Shown one piece after another: positions 44,220-55,009 of a stretch of DNA of 64,000 nt. Numbering within the stretch: position 1 is the first letter of the stretch; the number at the start of each line of letters is the position of its first letter. Made by a program: the position numbers and the translations under genes. The DNA is from Gari tellinella. Taxonomy: Eukaryota > Mollusca > Bivalvia > Cardiida > Psammobiidae. The stretch is from contig OV277861.1 in NCBI GenBank assembly GCA_922989275.2, positions 92,232,993 to 92,296,992 of the forward strand. The letters are read 5' to 3'. The notes beneath the pieces are model-generated. The model worked only from the letters and a program-made list of their open reading frames with translations. It did no database searches and was not told where the DNA came from.

Positions 44220-44890
44220 TACAGTGGAGAATCTGTTATTCTTTCCCGTTTAAACGCAAACGTACGCAAACGCAAAGCACTAAAACGTAGAAAAGAACAA
44301 CTTTTGGACAATTCTGATAATTCTTGTTTATCTTGGTGGCAAACAGTTTGGAGCCTGATCAGACGCCGGGTTACCCGGCGTCTGATCTGGCTCCAAACTG
44401 TTTGCACTGGAAATAATAGTTTTAGCGTAAACGCGTTTATTGGGAAAAAAACCAGTTTCTCCACTGTACATGTATTTTTGTATTTCAAAAATACTTTAGC
44501 TGATAGATTAATCGTAAACCTAATGTCTGAACACATGTATATAGGAGAACACGTTATTTCTCCCCGATGAATGCGTTTACACTAATACTATTATTTGCAG
44601 GGCAAACAGTATGGAGCCAGATCAGACGCCGGGTAACCCGGCGTCTGATCAGGCTCCAAACTGTTTGCCACCAAGATAAACAAGAATTATCAGAATTGTC
44701 CAAAAGTTGTTCTTTTCTACGTTTAAGTGTTTTGCGTTTGCGTACGTTTGCGTTTAAACGGGAAAGAGTAGCAGATTCTCCACTGTATAGTGTAGAAGAC
44801 GTTATTCCTCCCCGAGCGTTTATGTCTCGACACTGGTTTCCACTGCAAACAGTTTGGAACCACACCAGAAGCCGTGCAACGTTGATATTA
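44220..44890. mobile_element. Cluster of A-TA MITEs (reverse, variant, half)
   Basis: 44220-44468 is complete, reverse. 44538-44787 is forward with a diverged left end (ATAGGAGAACACGTTATTTC) and a standard right end. 44787-44890 is a left half with the same GAAGACGTTATTC-type end. Core A arms are intact in the first two. Confidence 0.9.
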
Positions 44891-45041
44891 AGTTGATATT
44901 ACTTTTAACATTTGCTCAAACTACTTCGAATCCTATACAAAAAGGACAACATAGACCGCCATACACATGTAGACTAACACGGTTGTCGAGAGGTAGGCCT
45001 AGAGCATAGGTATTTCGATTTTATGATCCTTCTCCGCATGA

Positions 45042-45322
45042 GGGGGGCCTCCGTGGCCTAGTGGTATAGTCACTGTGACTTACATCACTAAGCTCCTCAC
45101 CGCTGTGAGTTCGAATCCCAGCAGGGTCGTTCGGATTTTTCATGTGGGGAAGCCTTCCAGCTGGCTTGCGGAAGGTCGGTGGTTCTACCCAGTTGCCGAT
45201 TTGTGTCTGAAACAGTGCATAAAGGGCTTCTGGGGTCTTCCCCCACCTGTAATTAGCTGGACGTCGCGATATGACTGAAATACTGTTGAAAGCGACGTAA
45301 AATCAAAACAAATCAAATCAAA
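45042..45322 (+). mobile_element. tRNA-derived SINE with 12-bp target duplication
   Basis: Perfect direct repeats TTCTCCGCATGA at 45030-45041 and 45323-45334 bracket it. The head has A box TGGCCTAGTGGTATAG and B box GAGTTCGAATCCC. The middle region (GGGAAGCCTTCCAGCTGGC, GGAAGGTCGGTGGTTC) looks like a conserved SINE central domain. The tail is GCGACGTAAAATCAAAACAA with AAATC repeats. Mobilised in trans by a LINE. Confidence 0.93.
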
Positions 45323-45479
45323 TTCTCCGCATGAATTCGAAACTCGACTTGATCATCTCATATCTAGGTACATTTCTGAATGCCCAAATCTGGTTTTGGT
45401 CTCTTTAAAGTTTAAATGTAAGTGACTGGGTATTTTATGTTTCTTCTGTGTCCTAGTTATATATCTTGGACCTCGGTGT

Positions 45480-45990
45480 TACAGTGGAGAATCTGTTATT
45501 CTTTCCCAATAAACGCGTATACTCTAAAACTATTATTTGCAGTGTAAACAGTTTGGAGCCAGATCAGACGCCGGGTAACCCGGCGTCTGATCAGGCTCCA
45601 AACTGTTTGCCACCAAGATAAACAAGAATTATAAAATTGTCCAAAAGTTGTTCTTTTCTACGTTTTAGTGCTTTGCGTTTGCGTACGTTTGCGTTTAAAC
45701 GGGAAAGAATAACAGATTCTCCACTGTAAAAGGAATGTTACACTTCTTTTACAAACCCAAAAGCAACAAAAAACAAAGTCTGTTGCATATGCAACAGTAA
45801 GAAAAAATCTTAACCTCTTCCGCGTTAAACAGTTGTCGTGTGCTCTTTTCTTAGATTTTAGATTACAGACATGACAGCAGGAACATCGATACGAGGGCCA
45901 AACAGTTTAGAACCTGATCAGAGGCTGCGTTACGCAGCCTCTGAACAGGATCTAAACTGTTTGCAAATTACCATTGTACTCGGGATAAGG
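45480..45990. mobile_element. A-TA MITE and an A-TTAA-2 element
   Basis: 45480-45728 is complete A-TA (forward). 45810-45990 begins TTAA-CCTCTTCCGCGTTAAAC and has core A at 45899-45964 with CAGAGGCTGCGTTACGCAGC: the stem base pairs differ from other copies but still match each other. The right TTAA is not found. Confidence 0.88.
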
Positions 45991-46396
45991 CAGAGAAGTG
46001 TTTTTTGAGATGGCAGGTCATTTTGCATTTGTTGGGTGAGCAGTTCTGTCCGAATTGAGCAGGGAAGTTATCGCACAGATATCGATTGAATATCGGCGAT
46101 GCATGGCGCCAGCAGGCGTAAAGTAATTTAAGAAAACCAAGAATTTCATTTAAAGATAAGATGTATCTCAGATATCAGTCCCAAGTTAATTAAAGAGATG
46201 TTTTAAAAAATAAATAATAATCGAGGTTTTAAGAAAATATTTATTTTTAACCGTCACCCTTGACACTTGTGTCAATAGTGTTTTCAACCGGTTTTTTGTA
46301 TGAAAATCGTACAGGCATTTGTGCATCGTTGAATAGGTCTTTCAAAATTTGAAGTGAATTACTGTCATAAACATTTGCACGGTTAATTCACGCTAC

Positions 46397-47060
46397 ATAG
46401 GAGAAGACGTTATTCTTTACCAATAAACGCGTTTACTCTAAAACTATTATTGCAAGTGGTAAAGGTTTTGAGCCAGATCAGACGCCGGGTAACGAGCCAG
46501 ATCAGACGATCGGGCTCCAACCTGTTTTTCATTCAGATAAAAAATGATTGCCAGAATTGTTTAAAACGTTGTCATTTTCTACGTTTTATTGCAATGAGTG
46601 TGCGTTTCGTTTGCGTTCAAAACGGGATCATTTACGTCTCTCCACTGTAATACAATTGATATTTATACAGTTGAGAAGACGGCTTTCTTTCCCAATAAAC
46701 GCGTTTACGCTAAAACTATTATTTGCAGTCCAAACTGTTTGCCACCAAGATAAACATGAAATATCAGAATTGTCCAAAAGTTGTTCTTTTCTACGTTTTA
46801 GCGCTTTGCGTTTGCGTACGTTTGCGTTTAAACGGGAAAGAATAACAGATTCTCCACTGTATTAGTTTTATTGCAAACAATTTAGAGTCAGACCAAACGC
46901 CGGGTAAACTGACGGTATGAACGGACTCTAATATGTTTGTCACTAAGATAAAAAGAAATTGTCCGGAGTTTCAAAAATTTGCAATTTTCTACACTTTCTT
47001 GAACTGGTTTTGCGTTTTGTTTGCGTTTTAATGAGAAAGAATCTGGCCTTCATTTGTATC
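46397..47060 (+). mobile_element. Three A-TA copies in decreasing preservation
   Basis: 46397-46650: decayed, with a scrambled core (GACGCCGGGTAACGAGCC). 46670-46862: both TIRs good, but the core has collapsed to ATTTGCAGTCCAAACTGTTT, i.e. the hairpin is deleted. 46862-47060: TIRs gone, arms still traceable. Confidence 0.85.
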
Positions 47061-47289
47061 TACATGTAATATACTAATCTCGATTGTATAAAAATGGCCC
47101 GAGAACATACGGAATGCTGCTCTCCCTAAAATATGGACTCTGCTGACCTTTGACACGTCAGGCCTAGTTGTTTGACTATACATGTATACGTAGATATAAT
47201 CTTTATTTACATCTCATCAATGCACATACAATACATACAGGAACAAATACAATAAAAGCTTTAAAATTGCGTAAAGCTATTCCATAAAT

Positions 47290-47340
47290 GAATTATAAGA
47301 ACAGAACAGAAGAGAACATATTTTATTTTTGACTTATACA
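47290..47340 (-). mobile_element. 3' tail of a reverse LINE-like element
   Basis: AGAACAGAACAGAAGAGAAC, the reverse of a TTCTG-repeat tail, preceded on the minus strand by AATAAAATATG. The element may extend to about 47800, but I see no coding part. 47061-47289 and 47341-47912 hold nothing else. Confidence 0.5.
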
Positions 47341-47912
47341 TACATTATCTCGTCAATACAGAATAAATCATATTCACAATTGTCACGTAATCCGTTAATG
47401 GATCAAATATTATAAGAATACCTTTAGATCTTCGTATCAGTATACATACAGTATGTAATTATTTTAATTGGAGATAAACTTTATTAATCGCTTTTGTAAC
47501 ACTACACACCACACACTGAAGAGATGATATAAATGACATAACACACCACTTATAACACAGATATTTATAGCATCACAGTATGACACAAATAAAAATAAAA
47601 TTACAATTCATAATAATGATTTAACATATTAAAGTCGTGCAAAAAACAGAGTAAAGAAAAACTAAGAATAGTCAGCAAAAAGCAAGATAAAGTAGTCCGA
47701 TGTTCCAAAATTTACATCTGCTAAGAAAACTTAAAGATCAAAATGAAATGACTATTATCTAATCGAATTAAACTAAGATTATACGTATGTATACTAATAT
47801 CAATTGTTTTGCTTGAAAACGTATCGTCTAAACCATGTTGACCATACCTCTATGTGGTTTTTTCCTTGCATGAGTAATCGAGAACACCAATTGAATGATT
47901 TCATTACATAGA

Positions 47913-48415
47913 CAAGGCTGCCATAAGTTGACATGAAAAATCCTAAGATTTCCAAATTTGCATTTTTCAAGTGCGATTTTACGAATCGTACCTTTACCCC
48001 ATCGCATGTTTCTAGTTTTGTTGACATATGAGTACTTAAAGCAGTCTGGAAGTAAAGCAGAATGCGCCTAAAGGCGCATTCTGCTTTACTTTCAGCCTGC
48101 TTTAACCATTTACCCAATAACCTATTAATAATATGAAAGACAGGTGATCACTTAAAGCAGGTTGAAAGTAAAGCAGAATGTGCCTTAAGGCACATTCTAC
48201 TTTACTTTCAGCCTGCTTTAAACTACCACCTGTTAGGCTATATAAAATATTTGTTATGGTAATTGTTCATGAGGGTATACACTGGAACTATTTTCTTCAG
48301 CGGAGGAATAAATTAAATACGCTAAAAGTCGCTTCTATGGGGGAAAGGGTTAAGCTACAATGTATTAGAAAAAAATCCGAAGATTTAGGAAAAATCCGGA
48401 GAAATGGCAGCCCTG
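47913..48415 (+). mobile_element. B-6 MITE with core B, copy 2, interrupted
   Basis: CAAGGCTGCCATAAG...ATGGCAGCCCTG, flanked by CATAGA (47907-47912) and CATAGG (48416-48421), a 6-bp duplication with one change. Its own core B is centred on GCGCCTAAAGGCGC. A B-TTAA element splits it. Confidence 0.88.
48102..48353 (+). mobile_element. B-TTAA MITE nested in B-6
   Basis: TTAA-CCATTTACCCAATAACC to GGGGGAAAGGG-TTAA, with core B around GTGCCTTAAGGCAC. Copy 1 of B-6 (16868-16880, TGTTAAGCTACC) is the unfilled site. Two core B hairpins now sit side by side. Confidence 0.92.
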
Positions 48416-48502
48416 CATAGGCAATTTAAATTAATATCAATGAAATGAATATAAAACTTATAACAAATACAGAACAGTTCGTCTTGCCCAACGGAGTTAA
48501 AT

Positions 48503-48979
48503 GACTAATCCTTTGCCTGCTGATCGCAACTTTATGTTTTTTTGCAAACAGTTTGGATGCAGACCAGTCGCCGCGTTATGCGACGTCAGATCTGGATCCA
48601 AACTATTTGACAAAAAAAACTTACAAAAAGTATAAATCTAAATTTAGCACATTTTGCAGACGACAGTTACAGTGCAGACGACATTACAGCAGGATAAGGG
48701 TTAACACAGGCGACTGTCTCGCCAATAACTACAGTGGAGAATCTGTTATTCTTTCCCAATAAACGCGTTTACGCTAAAACTATTATTTGCAGTGCAAACA
48801 ATTTGGAGCCAGATCAGACGCCAGGTAACCCGGTGTCTGATCTGGCTCCAAACTGTTTGCCACCAAGATAAACAAGAATTATCAGAATTGTCCAAAAGTT
48901 GTTCTTTTCTACGTTTTAGTGCTTTGCGTTTGCGTACGTTTGCGTTTAAACGGGAAAGAATAACAGATTCTCCACTGTA
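48503..48979. mobile_element. A-TTAA-2 (decayed) and A-TA (complete)
   Basis: 48503-48704 ends GCAGGATAAGGG-TTAA, core A with several mismatches. 48730-48979 is A-TA with TA at both ends; its core loop GCCAGGTAACCCGGT has lost two pairs. Confidence 0.87.
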
Positions 48980-50337
48980 ACACACATTGTAAATATATAC
49001 GTCTGAATGCGGGTAACAAAATAAGTTTACCGTAAAACACTCTTTTAAGGTACTTCGCAGGTGCGCTTAGTTTCCATACAAGGTGTTATGAAACTTTTCA
49101 TGAAGAATGATAATAGCCTAAGAAACAATGTGTGAAAATATAAGCAACATTTTATCGTGTGGTTTGTCTTTAAGGTCTCTTTTTCTGACAAAAACCTGGA
49201 ATTTTGATGATTTTATTTTTCTCAAAAATAAATAAAGCTAATGGCTATCAGTCTCGCCCAATAAGTAGTCCACAACATTCATTACAAGACAAGCTAAAAA
49301 CATTTTGAATAAAGGTGTTCAGAAAGATGTTATCAGCTATTTAAATTTTGCAAAATGCTTAAAAATTGAATTACAAAAAACTGACTCATTCAATGTATAT
49401 TTGTTTTCATTTTATTCAAATACATAGTTGATGAAACAGTTGGTCAGAAAAAATTAGAAAATATTACAGTCAGGATTTGTTGTTATAACAGATTTTATTA
49501 TTAAAATATGGGCAATTTGAAGTTGAGATACAGTTACTAACATGAAAATTAAAATTCTGTCATTAAAATGTGCTATTATTTATTCATGGGCTTGCATACA
49601 AGGTTAATTATATTGTTTAAACATAATAATAATGGGCAATGTCGATCTTGAAAAGGTTGACGTATTTATAAGCTTCAATGTGTGGCTTTATAGTTCGATC
49701 AAATCGTATCCATATATATATTTTTAATGACTTGTAAGGCATTAAACTAAAACGTACATGTAAGTGGACATATAATTGGACCGTATATAACAGGTATTGG
49801 GCCACATGGTGTAGTCGAAAGAAGTCCGGCAAAGAAATAGTGCCAACATTTTTGCCTCAGAATAGCTTTTTGTCAAGAAATATTTACTGTTTTGAGCCTT
49901 TTATGTAATATATGGATGCTAGAGAATAGATTCAAAGCCTTTTTGTCATGATAGATGGGTTTTTGGAGAAAGTATGTGAGCTGAAGTGACATGTCCCTGT
50001 TTTAGCTGGTGCCTATTTGAAAATGTAGCAAAACACCAGTCATGTCACTGAAGCCATGAGATTTTTCTTATATGCCACATGACCCCCTGTTTTCTCTGCA
50101 TTGTTCACTTGTGCAAGGGTGTATCTTTGTGGGAAATACAGGGTAGCACCTGTGGTTGGAATAAAAATTGTATTTTTTTGACCTTGGAAATGACGCATTT
50201 TATATAAGTTAAATAGGAGAGCCGTTTTGATGTACCATGCCCTAACATCACTAATTCTAATCAACGAAGACTAAACATAGCATGTCCCTTGATCACTGCG
50301 TTATGGATTGACAAGTCAATAAATCGGACACTTAAAA
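48980..50337. other. No supported feature
   Basis: AT-rich sequence without TIRs, cores or persistent open frames. Confidence 0.5.
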
Positions 50338-50412
50338 AAAATATTTGGATCGGATGGGTCTCGAACGTATGACCTTTGAATTGCAAGTCAATCACTCTAC
50401 TGACTGCGCTAT
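50338..50412 (-). tRNA. tRNA-like sequence, minus strand
   Basis: On the minus strand: A-box-like TAGCGCAGTCAGTAGAG, an anticodon-arm-like segment (TTGACTTGCAATTCAA), B box CGTTCGAGACCC, then TTTTTTTT. The acceptor pairing is poor. Probably a tRNA pseudogene or SINE head. Confidence 0.45.
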
Positions 50413-50559
50413 GAAGGATTATACTAAATCTTATTAACGTTTCCTTTATATAAATTTTCTTGTATAAGCACGTACGGAAAAAGTCTATGTCGCAAAGATG
50501 CATATCCACCGACTTCCGTATGCGAAAGGCCTTAAACGCACACTTTCTTATACATGTAA

Positions 50560-50830
50560 ACACCCTCGAAATATCTGCAAAAATAACAAAAAGACTCTGA
50601 ATTTAACTGACTCTGTTGACCGTTAACTCTTTTAATGCTAAGTAGTTTTTGTCTGCTAGTACATGTATGTATAAAACATTTTTTTTAAGTTAGGGTCAAC
50701 TAGTTTTGATCTTTTGGGACTTTCCGTTAACCGGCGTCTGATCTGGCTCCAAACTGTTTGGATTATAGATATAATTGTTTTAGCATAAACACATGTATTT
50801 TGAAACAATATGGTCTTCTCCAATGTCCTC
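50560..50830 (-). mobile_element. Fragment shared with 39.6 kb, and an A-TA half
   Basis: 50560-50680 matches the 39600-39720 block. 50700-50825 is a reverse A-TA arm: ACCGGCGTCTGATCTGGCTC, TTTTAGCATAAACAC, then a decayed end GGTCTTCTCCAATGT. Confidence 0.6.
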
Positions 50831-51060
50831 TTCATATTGTTCGGCTGCCATTTCTCCGGCATGAATATTCCGAAATCCGGAGGATTTTTCTTTAATTATC
50901 CGGACCTACAGGTTATCCCGAAATATTAGATTTTATTGAAATAAAATTTATTCCGTTTCTTTTGTGTCTATATCTTTGTTTTATCAAGGACATGGCTGTA
51001 AATGGTGTGATATATTGTTTTAAAGATGGCTTTAAACACAAACGCATTCCAATAGCGCAT

Positions 51061-51492
51061 TTTAACCCGTTTCCAATAACATGTAGAATAATATTTATTT
51101 TTATTCTAGCAGTTGGTAGCTTTAACTCATTGAGCCCTAGTGACGCATATATGCGTCCTTTACCAAATATGTACATGTGAAGAGTATACTTGTCCTATGC
51201 AAACATTGAAGTCCCTGATCAGAGGGCTCCTACAGGAGCCCTCTGATCAGGGACTTCACTGTTTGTCATTTTGAAATTTATTACAAAAAACAACCCTAAA
51301 TAGTCTAAAATGGACCAGCCTTTATTGCAAACTGGAATTGTCCATTGGAAGTTTCAGGGGATAATGTGTTAAGCAGGATGACAGTAAAGCAGGATGCGGC
51401 TTAAGGCACATTCTGCTTTACTTCCAACCTGCTTAAAGTTTTTCAGTGGTTATATGTTTTCAAAACTAGAAACAGGCTACATGGGCTAAATG
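51061..51492 (-). mobile_element. B-TTAA MITE (reverse) interrupted by A-TTAA-1
   Basis: The left arm ends TCTAGCAGTTGGTAGC-TTTAA; the right resumes TTAA-GCAGGATGACAGTAAAGC with a core B around GCGGCTTAAGGCAC. 51493-51588 adds an inverted B-6 arm (TCTTAGGATTTTTTATGATC, TATAGCAGCC). Confidence 0.82.
51122..51372 (-). mobile_element. A-TTAA-1 MITE, complete, nested
   Basis: TTAA at 51122-51125 and 51369-51372, core A with arms AAACATTGAAGTCCCTGATC and loop GGCTCCTACAGGAGCC. Inserted in the AGC-TTAA-AGCAGG step of the B core arm. Confidence 0.92.
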
Positions 51493-51813
51493 GTGAAAGG
51501 TACGATTTCTAAAATCGCGCTTGAAAAATAAAAGCTTTGGAAATCTTAGGATTTTTTATGATCAACTTATAGCAGCCTTGTCATAACTCTTTCATCTATC
51601 ATTTAAGTACAGAACGGCGAATGACAGATGTTATTGTTTTCCGTTTAAATGAAACTGATCAAAAACGCAATTTAATACAATGTCGAAAATAGCAGATTCT
51701 TTGAAAGTGATGATTACTTCCACGGCTTTAGTAACCATCCGCTTGCATTAAATCCACACTCAGCTTCCGTTTGACTGGGTTTGAACGACCCTTTCTTACT
51801 TACACTAGAAAGT

Positions 51814-52160
51814 CTTAACCATCATCATGCTAAGCGCGACTCGTCTTACATTCGCAAAACAGCTTGGATGCAGATCAAACGTCTGATCTGGGTCCAATTT
51901 TTTGACACTTATCTTCAACCTTTAGCCAGTTTGGAATGCTTGAACAACTAATTTTGATTTATTTTCGCAGACGAAATATTTTCACAGACGATAATTCAGC
52001 ATGATACGGGTTAATTTATTTCTAAAATAGTATCGTCAGCTTACATTTATTTTATAACTAACTTTAACACATTTAGAGTAAAAAACCCACATCGATCACA
52101 AGTTTCAAACAGATTGTATCCAGAACAGACGCCGAGTTCTTCGGCGTCTGGTCTGGATCC
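51814..52160. mobile_element. A-TTAA-2 (decayed) and an isolated core A
   Basis: 51814-52014: TTAA-CCATCATCATGC to GCATGATACGGG-TTAA, core shrunk. 52105-52170: palindrome with loop GCCGAGTTCTTCGGC, shell unclear. 51589-51813 and 52171-52560 hold nothing else, except a 35-bp direct repeat (ACGTCCTATAGTCTAACCAT) at 52408-52480. Confidence 0.65.
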
Positions 52161-52579
52161 AAAATGGTTGAAAATATTGTCAGCGAAGCCGAGCTTTGCT
52201 GTGGGTGAGGTTAAAACGCCGACCCCAAAGTGGCCATGAGAACACGCGCTGCATGCTTCAGTTTTGATGTTGTCCCTTGGGTGACATTATGATCAGCTCG
52301 TCATCATGATTAAAGCCAGACATCGAACAATAGGCCAATAACTCAAATATCCCATGCATGACATTTTACCCTGATTACTAACACTTTGAGCATGCTTTCT
52401 GCTGGGGAAGCTTTACGTCCTATAGTCTAACCATGTTGTTAAAGCAGATACGTCCTATAGTCTAACCATGTTGTTAAAGCAGAATAACTCAAATATTTGG
52501 TAAATATCATACTGTTCCAAAACTTCGGATGAAAATATAGTAGATATTGTCAGTCAATCTGTATGTATTTCTGTCCATT

Positions 52580-52735
52580 TGTTAGTCAGTCAGTCAGTCA
52601 GTCTTTCTACTCTCTGTCTCTTTCTGTGTCGTGTTCTCTCTGTCTCTTTCTGTCTCCCTCTCTGTCTCCCTCTTTGTCTGTCTCTGTCTCTATCTCCCCC
52701 TCTCTCTGCTCTCTCTCCCACAAGCTCTCTCTGTG
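52580..52735. repeat. Pyrimidine-rich CTGTCTCT microsatellite
   Basis: Strand-biased TCTC/TGTC simple sequence with AGTC repeats at the left edge (52588-52602). The open frames within it are low-complexity artefacts. Confidence 0.9.
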
Positions 52736-52911
52736 TGGTCGTGTCCTGCTCTTGTAGTGCGTCTGTACTCGTACAGTATAGGTAAATTTTGCGCGCTGAA
52801 CCGTGACTGCGCTTTTCTATTTATAGAAGTTGCAACCATTCCATATTATGGGTAAGTTAGGGTTCAAACCTTAACTTAATATTTAAAATAAGATTTTAAT
52901 ACCTATATTTG

Positions 52912-53277
52912 TCATCGTGGTCGAGAGAGTAGAGTACTTGCTGCAAGTGGATAGCGTTTTACTGAGTAAGGTCATGGGTTCGATACCCAGTGGATGCTGG
53001 TTTTTTATTTATGTTTTTGGTTTGGAAAGGTATTTTATACTATAGTCCGATTTTGACCCGTGAGCCGTGACCTTTAGGACGAGTCCACCCAAAGAGGTAA
53101 AACGCATCAAAAAGCATAAATTCGGTCAGGAGTTACCTACCTTTCATGGTTTTACTAAGGATATTGTGCCTTGTGTAGTGAAATTAAATCAATAATCGAG
53201 TTAGAGTAGTAGGTAGAGTGTAAGGGTACTTGCAATAGGATTAAAAGGCTGTGGGTTCGATTCCCAATAGAAATTAT
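52912..53277 (+). tRNA. Two tRNA-like elements in tandem
   Basis: 52912-53012: A-box-like TGGTCGAGAGAGTAGAG, B box GGTTCGATACC, then T-run after GGATGCTGG. 53197-53277: A-box-like TAGTAGGTAGAGTG, exact B box GGTTCGATTCC, T-rich end. Both have TACTTGC(T/A)(G/A)... central parts and long variable regions. They look like diverged copies of one tRNA-derived unit, not working tRNAs. Confidence 0.5.
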
Positions 53278-53439
53278 TTCTTTTAAATTTTATGTTTTAT
53301 TGCATTATTTTTCAAAGAATAACTTATTTGAATTGTTTAACATATATGCTAAATATGTCGTGGACGACCTAACACGTTTAACTTTTTGAAGTATTGAAAG
53401 TTTTAGATGTATGTAATTTGTTTTCATTTATCACTGAAA

Positions 53440-53640
53440 TTTTAACGGGCAATTTCTGTTTCCAATTAGGTCAAGTTAATGTATGACAATTGAAAAATGA
53501 CAGACAGTGTTACCCTGATCAGAGTGCTCCTTAAGGAGCCCTCTGATCTGGTATTCACCTTTTTCAGGAGACAAGTGAAGTACACTCTTCCTAAATGACG
53601 AGTATACTTGCCGTTTCAGTTTTATTGGATTCTAAACTGT
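53440..53640 (+). mobile_element. A-TTAA-1 MITE, decayed
   Basis: GGGCAATTTCTGTTTCC, GACAGACAGTGTTACCCTGA, loop GCTCCTTAAGGAGC, ATGACGAGTATACTTGCC. The loop carries a central TTAA. Confidence 0.75.
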
Positions 53641-53867
53641 TTCTGCTTCTCCTTCTTACAGGCACGTAGAAGTTTTCTACAAGCTTCATTGCCATAGAAT
53701 TGTATACTATTGACGCGGTGTTTTTGTCTGTCGTACCATCTTTAGTTTGAACTATGTGGTTATACAGAAATGTAATAAAAAAATGAATAATATATATATA
53801 TGTGTATTATGTAAATACTGATCAATTACTTTCTGTCCTTGTGGTTATCGTCATATGTTATATGTTG

Positions 53868-54122
53868 TAGAGAAATTTGGCAGATATCACTTGTAGAGAA
53901 ATTTGGCAGACGTCACATGCATAGAAATTTGACAGACGTCACGTGCAGAGAAATTTGACAGACGTCACGTGCAGAGAAATTTGACAGAAGTCATTTGCAG
54001 AGAAATTTGGCAGATGTCACATCCATAGATATAAGACATAAGTTTCTTGCAGAGAAATATGGCAGATGTCAAGTTTAAAGACGTTTGGCAGACGTCTCTT
54101 GCAGAGAAATGTGTTAGATGTC
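53868..54122. repeat. 26-28 bp tandem repeat with CRE/E-box-like units
   Basis: About nine to ten units of GAGAAATTTG(G/A)CAGACGTCAC plus GTGCA, decaying at both ends. Several units contain GACGTCACGTG. Confidence 0.88.
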
Positions 54123-54433
54123 AAAACACCAATAATACAAGAGTATCAAAGTTTGGATCTTGACTAGACGGCGTCTGATCTATATACAAAATGTTTGCAG
54201 AGTTGGATTCAGTCTACTAAGGCGGTAAAAAGGTTTAAAAACACAATTGTTAATGAATCGAGGCAAATATCGATCCAGAAAAAACCGAACATATTATACA
54301 TTCTCATATGATGTAAAACATGGAAACAATTTGGAATATATATGAAAAACTCACCAATAAAACTGTTATCACATTATAGAAGCGGAAGTTTCTGTAATAA
54401 AATATATCGAATCTTTATACAGCGGAGAAGACG

Positions 54434-54683
54434 TACAGTGGAGAATCTGTTATTCTTTCCCAATAAACGCGTTTACGCTAAAACTATTATTTGCAGTGCA
54501 AACAGTTTGGAGCCAGATCAGACGCCGGGTAACCCGGCGTCTGATCTGGCTCCAAACTGTTTGCCACCAAGATAAACTAGAATTATCAGAATTGTCCAAA
54601 AGTTGTTCTTTTCTACGTTTTAGTGCTTTGCGTTTGCGTACGTTTGCGTTTAAACGGGAAAGAATAACAGATTCTCCACTGTA
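54434..54683 (+). mobile_element. A-TA MITE, complete
   Basis: TA-CAGTGGAGAATCTGTTATT to ATTCTCCACTG-TA. Core A is perfect (loop GCCGGGTAACCCGGC, and both arms read GGAGCCAGATCAGACGCC). The best-preserved palindrome of the family. Frames on both strands read nearly the same peptide. 54123-54433 has one decayed core A arm near 54150. Confidence 0.95.
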
Positions 54684-55009
54684 ATTGTTTTCTGTATAAT
54701 CTGAAACAAAACGCATATACAATGCACTAAAATGAGTGAATTTGTCTGATCAGGATCCAAACTGTTTGATATTCGTATTGATACTCAGCCGGTCAGCACA
54801 TTTGATAATTTTACAGATGATAAGTTCATTAAAATATTAGGAAATATCCTTTCAAGCATGCACTGAGCTTTGATAAAAATCAAAACACGAGGCAAAAAGG
54901 GGAATATTCAACAAAGAAAAAAACCCACACCTTAATTCTAACAATATATAACTCGTATACATGTATATACTGCTAACGGATGAACATTTAAAGGCGTAGA
55001 ATAAATAAA

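Noticed and set aside
45049..45125. Functional tRNA gene
   Set aside because: Boxes A and B are the head of a SINE with a central domain, repeat tail and perfect 12-bp target duplication.
16551..48117. Repeated short proteins with QAESKAECALRRILLYFQ and KAHSALLSACFKLP
   Set aside because: Translations of core B palindromes in B-TTAA and B-6 MITEs, not genes.
52563..52855. Three overlapping frames rich in S, L and V
   Set aside because: Low-complexity translation of a CTGTCTCT microsatellite in all three frames.
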